Shown: positions 1 to 6,451, numbered from the stretch's first letter. The stretch is 8,408 nt of DNA from JAUPTX01 sp964652835 (GCA_964652835.1 CAZZCB010000019.1:1-8408); one strand, 5' to 3'. The notes: a model not told the origin generated them from the sequence alone. A program made the numbers and translations.

Positions 1-144
1 GCTCCAGAAACAAGTATCGTTGTGGATAAGGAAACTAACGTTCCTCACATGCGACACAGAGTTTGTCTAGAGACTGGGATGTATAAAGGGCGACAAGTTT
101 TGAACGTGGCTCCAAAAGCTAAAAAAGAAAAAGCGAGCAAGTAA
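1..144 (+). CDS. rpmF: Ribosomal protein bL32, C-terminal part
   Basis: This is the last 47 codons of the large-subunit ribosomal protein bL32; the start lies outside the window. The visible part reads in frame 1 to TAA at 142-144. The diagnostic stretch is PHMRHRVCLETGMYKGRQVL, which matches the conserved C-terminal half of bL32 (compare the E. coli pattern HLRHH-x-TADGYYRGRKV). In zinc-binding bL32 this place carries a CxxC pair; here only one cysteine is present and the second position is threonine, so this looks like the zinc-independent form. A basic tail rich in lysine and alanine follows, coded by the DNA that also forms the terminator stem. It sits upstream of nusB, but the terminator and a new promoter lie between them, so the two are probably separate transcription units. 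Identification is confident although short. Confidence 0.88.
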   Translation, partial: APETSIVVDKETNVPHMRHRVCLETGMYKGRQVLNVAPKAKKEKASK

Positions 145-163
145 TTGCTTGCTTTTTCTTTTT
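122..163 (+). terminator. Hairpin terminator overlapping the rpmF stop codon
   Basis: Bases 122-140 pair with 145-163 to give a 19-bp stem with a single G-U pair (135 with 150) and a GTAA loop at 141-144. The loop is of the GNRA class and contains the TAA stop codon of rpmF. The 3' arm ends in a T-rich run (153-163) that would serve as the U-tract. The stem is so A/T-symmetrical that it could also stop transcription arriving on the minus strand. It starts inside the coding sequence, covering the last seven codons. Confidence 0.85.
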
Positions 164-166
164 GTA

Positions 167-175
167 TGTTATAAT
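167..175 (+). promoter_or_regulatory. Extended -10 promoter for the nusB gene
   Basis: TGTTATAAT at 167-175 is a perfect extended -10 element (TGn followed by TATAAT). A start of transcription near 181-183 would give a leader of only about 22-24 bases before the ATG at 205. No good -35 box is seen: TTGCTT at 145-150 has a 19-base spacer and TTGCTT at 149-154 a 15-base spacer, and both lie in the terminator arm. An extended -10 can work without a strong -35. The position directly behind the rpmF terminator supports a fresh start here. Confidence 0.65.
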
Positions 176-204
176 AATTCTCGTAATAGTTAATTGAAAC
201 AATA

Positions 205-1095
205 ATGGCAAACAGACATTTAGCACGTTCTATAATTTTACAAACTTTATTTGAATGGGACTTTAATGGTCGCACGTCTTCTGACCTATCTGAAAAGATG
301 GCTCACAACACAACTGAATTTGGTCCAGGACTATCTGTGGATGAATTCATGGAAACTTTGCTAAAAATTGTTTTAGATAAACAAGAATCTATTGATGAAA
401 TAATCACTCGGGCAGCTCCTGAGTGGCCACTCGAGAAAATTTCTATGGTTGATAGAAATGTTCTTCGTATTGGGTTGGCAGAACTTTTGTTCGCTGATAA
501 AAACGAAGTTCCTCCAAAAGTTGCTATCAACGAAGCTATCGAACTGGCGAAAACTTTCGGTGGAGAAAAATCTGGTAAATTCGTAAACGGAGTTCTCGGC
601 GCAGTCTACAAAGAAATGGGTGAGCCAGGAAAGGATCAGATTTCTAAAAAGAAAAAAGAAGAAGTTGATATTGAAAAAATGCCTGTTGAGAAAAAAGCAG
701 GTGGAGTTATCTTTTCAGAGAAAGACGGAACTTTTTATTTCGGACTTGTTCACGATGTTTTTGGATATTGGACTCTCGCTAAGGGTGGAGTTGAAGAAAA
801 TGAAACTTCAGAAGACGGAGCCGTGAGAGAAGTGAAAGAAAAGACAGGACTCGATGTGGAAATCGTCAAACTTTTAGGGGAAAACGAATATGTTGCATCT
901 CACCCAGAAAAAGGTAAAATCCGTAAGCAGGTAAGTTATTACCTGATGAAATCACCATTTGGAGAGCTTAAAGTCAATACAAACGGCGGGCTCGACGGTG
1001 GAAAGTGGTTCACGCTCGCTGAGCTTGAAGATATCAAGACTTACGACGATATCTTGCCGCTTCTAGCGCAATCAGTTGAGCATATTACAAAATAA
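205..1095 (+). CDS. nusB: NusB antitermination factor fused to a Nudix hydrolase domain
   Basis: Residues 1-138 are a complete NusB domain: RHLARSIILQTLFEWDF at the N-terminus, VDRNVLRIGLAELL (82-95) and the hallmark VPPKVAINEAIELAKTFGG (102-120) followed by KFVNGVLGAVYKE. NusB with S10/NusE binds boxA RNA and supports antitermination and rRNA maturation. After a Lys/Glu-rich linker (about 139-164) comes a Nudix domain (165-296) with the box G194-x5-E200-x7-REVKEKTGL (208-216). Nudix enzymes hydrolyse nucleoside diphosphates linked to another group; the substrate cannot be told. One departure is Lys213 where the box normally has the second Glu of the EE pair, which may weaken metal binding. 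NusB proteins are usually about 130-150 residues, so 296 reflects the fusion. The start is the first ATG after an in-frame TAG at 187-189; no Shine-Dalgarno sequence is visible. Both domain calls are firm; the joint function is unknown. Confidence 0.9.
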   Translation: MANRHLARSIILQTLFEWDFNGRTSSDLSEKMAHNTTEFGPGLSVDEFMETLLKIVLDKQESIDEIITRAAPEWPLEKISMVDRNVLRIGLAELLFADKNEVPPKVAINEAIELAKTFGGEKSGKFVNGVLGAVYKEMGEPGKDQISKKKKEEVDIEKMPVEKKAGGVIFSEKDGTFYFGLVHDVFGYWTLAKGGVEENETSEDGAVREVKEKTGLDVEIVKLLGENEYVASHPEKGKIRKQVSYYLMKSPFGELKVNTNGGLDGGKWFTLAELEDIKTYDDILPLLAQSVEHITK

Positions 1096-1122
1096 TAGAT
1101 TACATGTTTTGCATATGGATTT

Positions 1123-1142
1123 TCCTCACCCAAAAATGAGGA
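1123..1142 (+). other. Short hairpin in the nusB-rnc intergenic region
   Basis: TCCTCA (1123-1128) and TGAGGA (1137-1142) form a 6-bp stem around the loop CCCAAAAA. There is no strong T-run behind it (GTCTTTATAC), so it is at best a weak terminator. It lies 30 bases before the rnc start. RNase III of some bacteria cuts its own leader, but those structures are much longer, so this role is only a possibility. The 77-base intergenic stretch 1096-1172 holds nothing else convincing. Confidence 0.3.
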
Positions 1143-1172
1143 GTCTTTATACAAGCTATGTAATAAAACGAT

Positions 1173-1486
1173 ATGAAAGATTTTTCTATTTTTGAAGATA
1201 AAATCGGTATTTCTTTTAACAACAAAGATTTACTAAAACAAGCTTTTATTCACCGATCATACATAAACGAAAACCAAGGTGTTGTTTTTGGACACAACGA
1301 AAGACTCGAGTTTTTGGGTGACGCAGTTCTAGAGCTTGTAACAACAGAAGAACTTTATGGAAGGTTTCCAAGCAAGCCAGAAGGCGAGCTTACATCTATA
1401 AGGGCCGCGCTTGTAAATACAAACAGTATTTCTGATGCAGCGAAAAATTTGGGAGTGAACGATTATCTTTTACTTTCAAAAGGTGA
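1173..1486 (+). CDS. rnc: Ribonuclease III, N-terminal part, cut by assembly gap
   Basis: The 104 readable residues are the first part of an RNase III catalytic domain. RNase III cuts double-stranded RNA, including the rRNA precursor, in the cytoplasm. The signature NERLEFLGDAVL (42-53) is present; Glu43, Glu46 and Asp50 match E. coli Glu38, Glu41 and Asp45, and Glu70 in PEGEL matches Glu65. The later catalytic Asp/Glu pair and the whole dsRNA-binding domain are missing because the sequence runs into Ns after 1486. Bacterial RNase III is normally about 220-250 residues, so roughly 115-145 residues are not visible. The stop may be the TAA at 1588-1590, directly before the smc ATG, which would fit the known rnc-smc order. 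The start is fixed by an in-frame TAA at 1164-1166; no ribosome binding site is seen. The break is an assembly artefact and there is no sign of a pseudogene. Confidence 0.92.
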
Positions 1487-1586
1487 NNNNNNNNNNNNNN
1501 NNNNNNNNNNNNNNNNNNNNNNNNNNNNNNNNNNNNNNNNNNNNNNNNNNNNNNNNNNNNNNNNNNNNNNNNNNNNNNNNNNNNNN
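1487..1586. other. Assembly gap of 100 Ns
   Basis: Exactly 100 N bases. The round number suggests a scaffolder's placeholder instead of a measured length. The missing 3' part of rnc needs about 350-440 bases, so the real gap is probably longer than shown. The reading frame through it has no meaning. Confidence 0.99.
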
Positions 1587-1590
1587 GTAA

Positions 1591-3816
1591 ATGAAACTAG
1601 TATCCCTCGAGCTAAACGGATTTAAATCTTTCGGCAAAAAGAGCCGACTTAATTTTACGCACCCACTGACATGTGTTGTTGGGCCAAACGGTTCTGGAAA
1701 ATCAAACGTGGTAGAAGCTTTCAGATTTGTGCTCGGTGAGCAGTCTATGAAATCCCTGCGGGGTAAATCAGGAAAAGATTTAATCTTTAAAGGTTCTGGT
1801 GGAGTTTCTAAGCTTGCTAGAGCGTCAGCGACGATAACTTTCGATAACAAATCTAGAGTTTTTAAACTAGGAAATAGTGAATCAAATATAAATGTAGATT
1901 TCGATGAAGTCTCTTTAACTAGAGAAGTTTTTTCTGACGGAAATAACGTCTACCGAATAAACAATTCAGAAGTAAGATTAAAAGATATTGTCGAGCTTTT
2001 AGCTTCGGTGAATATTGGTTCTTCTGGCCACCATATTATCTCTCAAGGTCACGCAGACAGAGTTTTGACAGCGAGCACAAAAGAGCGAAGAGGGATGATA
2101 GAAGATGCGCTCGGTCTTAAAATATATCAATTCCGTTTAAAAGAAAGCGAGAGAAAACTTACAAAAACTCGTGACAATATAACACAGACAGAAAGTATCC
2201 GCCGAGAGCTTGCTCCGCATATTAAATATTTAAAGAAACAAGTTGAAAAAATCCAAAAAGGTGAAGAGCTTCGTGGTGAGCTGACAAGTCTATATTTAAT
2301 GTATTTTGAAAGAGAAAGTTCGTATTTAACGCATGAAGAAAGTTTCTTAAAAAATGAAAAGTCTAGAATATCAGAAGCTTTAAAAGAAATCGAAAGCAGA
2401 CTTTCAAATATTAAAATTACAAACGATAATTCTTTCGAGCTGGCTAAAAACGCAGAGATAGAGGCTCTTCAAAGAAATATTTTTGAGGCGAGATCTGCAA
2501 AAGAAAATCTATCACGTAGTCTTGGAAAGCTAGACGGACTTGTGGAGATCGAAGAATCAAAGCTTGCGAAAGGTGACGCCACTATTTCTATAAAAAACAG
2601 TGAGTTTAATTCTTTTATAGACTCTGTTCATGATGGAATAGACAAAGCTCTAAGCTTTGAAGGTATTTTTGAGATTACAAATAGTCTAAAAGAAATAAAA
2701 GATAGTCTGAGTACTTTTAGACAAAAATATAAATTAACAGGCGAAGTTTCAAGAGATGAGCTCGACGCCTTACTCGCTAACCGCGCAAATATCCTAAAAG
2801 AAGTCTCTGCGCTTTCTAATCAAATAGAAGAGTCTCAAGCAAAAATAGATTCTATAAGAACTGATATTTCAAAAGAAAAAGAAGAAAGATATAAAGAGCA
2901 AGAGGAAAAATTCACTTTAGAAAACGAAAGAAACAGAATGTCTTCTTCTTTTGAGATTATAGAAAACAAACTCACTGTGTTTGCTCGCCGAAAAACTCTT
3001 TTCGAAGAAAATATGAAAGAGGCTGTTGTTTTGGTTGGTCACAATATTTTAAGCTTTGATAAAACAAAAGAAAATCTTCCTTTTACCGAAGAAGAACAAG
3101 AAAGTCTAAGAAGACAAATAGAAAGACTTAAAATAAAACTAGAGGATATCGGGACTGCTGGCGGAGGAGACGTGCTTCGTGAATACGAAGAAGTTTCAGA
3201 GCGTGACGGCTTCCTGGTAAAAGAACTTGCCGATCTTGAGTCTAGTCTTGTGAACTTACAAAAACTTATCGAAGAGCTGAAAGTTACTTTAGAGGTGGAA
3301 TTTAAAACAGGACTTCAAAAAATAAACGAGCGGTTTGAAGAATTCTTTAAACTTATGTTTGGTGGAGGTGGAGCATTTCTTTCTATCGTCGTAGAAAAGC
3401 CTAAAAAACTAGATGACAATATGGACGAAACAGAAAAGTATGAAGAAGATAAAAGTTTTGAACAGGGAATAGATATAAACGTATCGCTTCCTCAGAAAAA
3501 AGTAAAAGAACTGACCATGCTTTCTGGTGGAGAAAGATCTCTGACTTCTATCGCACTTCTTTTCGCGATGAGTCAGGTCAACCCGCCACCGTTTCTTGTG
3601 CTCGATGAGACAGATGCTGCACTAGACGAAGCCAACTCAAAAAGATATGGAGATATGTTGGTTAGACTTTCAAAGTATTCAGAGCTTATCGTGGTAACTC
3701 ACAACAGAGAGACGATGTCACGAGCAGACCTTATCTACGGAGTTACAATCGGTTCTGACGGAGCATCAAAACTCCTTTCGATAAAGTTTGCAGAGGCGGA
3801 AGGGTATGCGAAGTAG
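1591..3816 (+). CDS. smc: Short SMC-type chromosome segregation ATPase lacking a recognisable hinge
   Basis: ABC-type head ATPase of the SMC family, the condensin motor that organises DNA in the cytoplasm. The N-terminal head has LELNGFKSFG, Walker A GPNGSGKS (31-38), the Q-loop ISQG (150-153) and the SMC-typical RRGMIEDALGLKIYQ (166-180). The C-terminal head has FKLMFGGGGAFLSI, signature LSGGERS (644-650), Walker B FLVLDE (668-673), the D-loop DAALDEAN and the H-loop His704. These fit SMC better than Rad50/SbcC. Total length is 741 residues against about 1,150-1,200 for normal bacterial SMC. The stretch between the heads (about 183-575) is charged heptad-like coiled coil with no glycine-rich hinge domain and no CxxC zinc hook; the only cysteine is in the N-terminal head. 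An acidic insert (about 608-623) precedes the signature. The start follows an in-frame TAA at 1588-1590. No scpA or scpB is nearby. Family call is firm; a functional link to condensin is inferred. Confidence 0.9.
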   Translation: MKLVSLELNGFKSFGKKSRLNFTHPLTCVVGPNGSGKSNVVEAFRFVLGEQSMKSLRGKSGKDLIFKGSGGVSKLARASATITFDNKSRVFKLGNSESNINVDFDEVSLTREVFSDGNNVYRINNSEVRLKDIVELLASVNIGSSGHHIISQGHADRVLTASTKERRGMIEDALGLKIYQFRLKESERKLTKTRDNITQTESIRRELAPHIKYLKKQVEKIQKGEELRGELTSLYLMYFERESSYLTHEESFLKNEKSRISEALKEIESRLSNIKITNDNSFELAKNAEIEALQRNIFEARSAKENLSRSLGKLDGLVEIEESKLAKGDATISIKNSEFNSFIDSVHDGIDKALSFEGIFEITNSLKEIKDSLSTFRQKYKLTGEVSRDELDALLANRANILKEVSALSNQIEESQAKIDSIRTDISKEKEERYKEQEEKFTLENERNRMSSSFEIIENKLTVFARRKTLFEENMKEAVVLVGHNILSFDKTKENLPFTEEEQESLRRQIERLKIKLEDIGTAGGGDVLREYEEVSERDGFLVKELADLESSLVNLQKLIEELKVTLEVEFKTGLQKINERFEEFFKLMFGGGGAFLSIVVEKPKKLDDNMDETEKYEEDKSFEQGIDINVSLPQKKVKELTMLSGGERSLTSIALLFAMSQVNPPPFLVLDETDAALDEANSKRYGDMLVRLSKYSELIVVTHNRETMSRADLIYGVTIGSDGASKLLSIKFAEAEGYAK

Positions 3817-3818
3817 CT

Positions 3819-3862
3819 TATAAAGAAAAGTCGGCACGCTTGCGTGCCGACTTTTCTTTATA
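3819..3862. terminator. Bidirectional terminator between convergent genes
   Basis: Bases 3819-3839 pair perfectly with 3842-3862, a 21-bp inverted repeat around TT; counted as a C(TT)G turn it forms the very stable CUUG tetraloop. The core TCGGCACGC is GC-rich and both outer arms are A/T-rich (AAAGAAAA against TTTTCTTT), so each strand has a U-tract. It begins 3 bases after the smc stop and ends 4 bases from the stop of the minus-strand gene, which fits a shared terminator for both. Confidence 0.95.
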
Positions 3863-3865
3863 TAT

Positions 3866-6451
3866 TTAAATCTTAATTTCCGGAACACCTGGCACGTATG
3901 TCTTATCTAGTATAAAAACTTTTTCTTCAAAATCTTTTATACCTTCTTTTGTAACTTTTACATTTACGAGCCCTCCTTTCATCGTTTCTTCTGAGAAGTA
4001 TTGATCAAAGATTGCGTTTCCAAGTGAATATATAATCAGCCCATCTTTATACGTAACAGTATCTTGTCTTACGTGTGGGTGATGACCTGCAATGATGTCA
4101 GCACCAGCATCGATTGAGCTTTCAGCTAAACTTTTTTGACGAGCGTTAAACGCTACGTATTCTTCGCCCCAGTGATACGATACTACGAGCACGTCTACTT
4201 TTTCTTTTGCATTTTTAATATATTCAAGTCTTTTTGGGTCGCTTGCTAAAAGTATCCCTGACTTATTTTCTCCCGCTGCCATCCAGTTTGGTCCGACATC
4301 TGTGAAAGCTAGAAATCCTACTTTCACTCCGTTTTCTTCCATCACTCTGACCTCGCTTGCGTCAGCTAGATTTTTACCTGCGCCAGTATATTTTATTCCT
4401 ACTCTATTTAATCCTCCTAGGGTGTCGTCAAAAGCGGCCACACTCCAGTCTCCGACGTGGTTGTTTGCGAATGATACTATTTCAAAAGAAGCGCTTTTAA
4501 GCGCGTCTAAAGTTTTTTCTTCCATACGAAAAGAGTATTTACTACCGACATTTTTCCCGACATCAGAAACAGGGCCTTCAAGGTTTGCGAAAGTTATATC
4601 ATCATCTTTAAGCTCTCCTAAATTTTTAAATAGGGAATTGAAGTCACCTCCGTAGTTTTTATACACAGAAGTTTTGACTCCGCGATCCATCATTATGTCT
4701 CCTAAAAAAGAAATAGAAACCTCGCCTTTTTCTATGTTTTTTATTTTCTCTTTAAAGCTTTCTGGATCTAAAAATTCTTGAACTGTGATATTCGCGAGTT
4801 TTATATGATATGCGTTTTCAAGTCCAACATATCTCCAGTGCCAAGGCTCAAAAATATATCCTGTATCTTTGTTTGGTGGATAGCTCATCGCAAATCCGTA
4901 TTTGTGTGCGTTTTTGTCTAGCCATTCGTATTCGTCTGTTAAGTGAAAGCTTCTGTGCGCAGAGTCATAGCCCACAGCTGGAGAGGTGAAATCTATCGTC
5001 GTGCCGAGCTGGTGTTCTGAGTATCCTGGTTTTGCGATAGCTTCTTCTCCAGATGCGGCGGAGTTTTTTCTGTGCCATTCGTCATAAAGCCATTCTTGAG
5101 TTTCCTGACTTCGAAAGCCTGAAGTGGTAACTATCTCTAAACCATCTTCTTGTGCGGCGTTATACATCTCTTCTAGAGCGTTTCCAGCGCTTTCTGTTAG
5201 ACATATTTCTCGTCCTTTTGTATCAACTTTTCTTTTTATTGAAACTAGATTGTCTGGTACGTAATTTTCTGGAAGTTTGTTTTCGCTTGTTGCGTTAAAC
5301 AAAAACAAGTCTTCGAAAGCTGACTCTGGTTTCGGACAAGTTTCCACTAACACAATATTTTTTTGCTCCTGTGTGAAATCTGTTTTGTCATTTTTTACTC
5401 CAGCGACTTCACCTTGGAAGATCACTTCTTCTGGTTCTTCAGATTTGATTTCTTCTGGATATCCATAAGAAACATTTTCACGAAGATAGTTTAGGATCGT
5501 GTAAATATCTTTTGTTCTGTCGTCTGTTCGCAGAAGCACGATTCCGATATGTCTGTCTTCGTATCCAGGAAAAGAAACAGAGAAAATACCGACACCAGTT
5601 CTTTTGGCGCTACTAGTGTATCCTGTTTTACCGCCGATGAAATTGTCGTTGTTTGAAAATCTGTTTATATTTCTCCAAGCTTTTCCCATCGCTGTATATT
5701 CGATAAGAGTTGTTATATCAAAAACAGTTCGGTGGTTGTTCTCGAGATATGTGCTCATCTTGAAAAGGTCTTTTGCTGTAGATGTGTTTTTACTCGATAG
5801 TCCGCTTGGGTCTTCGAAGTTTGTTTTTTCCATCCCGATATCTTTTGCGAAATCGTTCATCGACTTCATAAAAGAAGGTCGGCCAGAGTGTTCAGCTAAA
5901 ACCTCTGCGGCGTTGTTGCTAGAAACTAAAAGAAGAGGGTAGAGCAAGTCTGAAACTAAAACACTTTCACCTGTGCGGAGATCTCCGCGAGAGCTTTCTG
6001 TGTTTGCTGCACGGCTCGATACTTTTGTCTTTTCGTTTTGTTCGTGGGTTTCGAGCGACACTAGAGCCGTCATCAGCTTTGTAACAGATGCGATAGGGAA
6101 AACAGCTTCAGAGTTTTTCTCTATTATTATTTCACCGGTATTTACGTCGCCTATCACATACGAAACAGCGCCTATTTTAAGGTCTTTAGCCTCTTCGTTT
6201 ATTGTATATTTTGGCTGTGGCGGATATGTTATGTTGTCGAATTTGAAAACTGAAGCAACTATGTTTTTGTCTCCACCTCCGGCAGAAATTTTAAAGTTTT
6301 GTATTTTTGTTATAAAAGCTGATCTTTCTTTTGGATTGTTTTCACCTGTTACTATTTTTTCGACGCCATTCCAGATTAAAGATGTAAAAAGAATACCCAA
6401 GCCAATCGGGATGATGCTCCAAAATATTCCTTTGACAACTTTTCTTATCAT
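3866..6451 (-). CDS. Membrane-anchored triple fusion: S11 DD-carboxypeptidase, M15B VanY/LdcB-type peptidase, CapA-like domain
   Basis: An 861-residue cell-envelope protein. A hydrophobic segment (about 9-27) behind a basic start is a signal anchor; no lipobox. Domain 1 (about 92-325) is a PBP5-like serine D-Ala-D-Ala carboxypeptidase: SVTK (122-125), SSN (177-179), KTG (275-277). Domain 2 (about 397-550) is a zinc M15B carboxypeptidase: SGFRSQ (444-449), zinc ligands His480 and Asp487 in SEHQLGTTID, and EPWHW (535-539) with Glu535 and His538. Domain 3 (about 578-845) is CapA/PgsA-like, related to metallophosphoesterases: FLGDIMMDR (582-590), ANLEGP, FANNHVGD (661-668), YHWGEEY (759-765), GHHPHV (789-794), YSLGN (808-812). 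All three motif sets look intact. The usual C-terminal domain of PBP5 is replaced by the next enzyme. An in-frame TAA two codons upstream fixes the start. It follows rnr by 10 bp and is probably cotranscribed with it. Domain assignments are firm; the substrate of the CapA part is unknown, and no capB/capC genes are in view. Confidence 0.9.
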   Translation of the reverse strand: MIRKVVKGIFWSIIPIGLGILFTSLIWNGVEKIVTGENNPKERSAFITKIQNFKISAGGGDKNIVASVFKFDNITYPPQPKYTINEEAKDLKIGAVSYVIGDVNTGEIIIEKNSEAVFPIASVTKLMTALVSLETHEQNEKTKVSSRAANTESSRGDLRTGESVLVSDLLYPLLLVSSNNAAEVLAEHSGRPSFMKSMNDFAKDIGMEKTNFEDPSGLSSKNTSTAKDLFKMSTYLENNHRTVFDITTLIEYTAMGKAWRNINRFSNNDNFIGGKTGYTSSAKRTGVGIFSVSFPGYEDRHIGIVLLRTDDRTKDIYTILNYLRENVSYGYPEEIKSEEPEEVIFQGEVAGVKNDKTDFTQEQKNIVLVETCPKPESAFEDLFLFNATSENKLPENYVPDNLVSIKRKVDTKGREICLTESAGNALEEMYNAAQEDGLEIVTTSGFRSQETQEWLYDEWHRKNSAASGEEAIAKPGYSEHQLGTTIDFTSPAVGYDSAHRSFHLTDEYEWLDKNAHKYGFAMSYPPNKDTGYIFEPWHWRYVGLENAYHIKLANITVQEFLDPESFKEKIKNIEKGEVSISFLGDIMMDRGVKTSVYKNYGGDFNSLFKNLGELKDDDITFANLEGPVSDVGKNVGSKYSFRMEEKTLDALKSASFEIVSFANNHVGDWSVAAFDDTLGGLNRVGIKYTGAGKNLADASEVRVMEENGVKVGFLAFTDVGPNWMAAGENKSGILLASDPKRLEYIKNAKEKVDVLVVSYHWGEEYVAFNARQKSLAESSIDAGADIIAGHHPHVRQDTVTYKDGLIIYSLGNAIFDQYFSEETMKGGLVNVKVTKEGIKDFEEKVFILDKTYVPGVPEIKI

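Noticed and set aside
620..826. 68-codon plus-strand frame inside the nusB gene
   Set aside because: It is a +1 frame shadow over the linker and the Nudix domain, with no independent motif.
1109..1172. Possible promoter before rnc (TTGCAT and A/T-rich -10-like sequences)
   Set aside because: No -10 hexamer of good quality falls at a proper distance; the A/T-rich background makes such matches common.
1587..1625. Apparent continuation of the rnc frame beyond the gap
   Set aside because: The peptide after the gap is the smc start read in another frame. The gap length is arbitrary, so the frame has no meaning, and it shows no RNase III similarity.
1476..1850. Minus-strand frame running through the N gap
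   Set aside because: It is antisense to the conserved Walker A region of smc and depends on unknown bases.
4491..4504. Small inverted repeat GCGCTT-TT-AAGCGC inside the CapA domain
   Set aside because: Only 6 bp of stem inside a well-conserved coding region with no T-run; likely chance.
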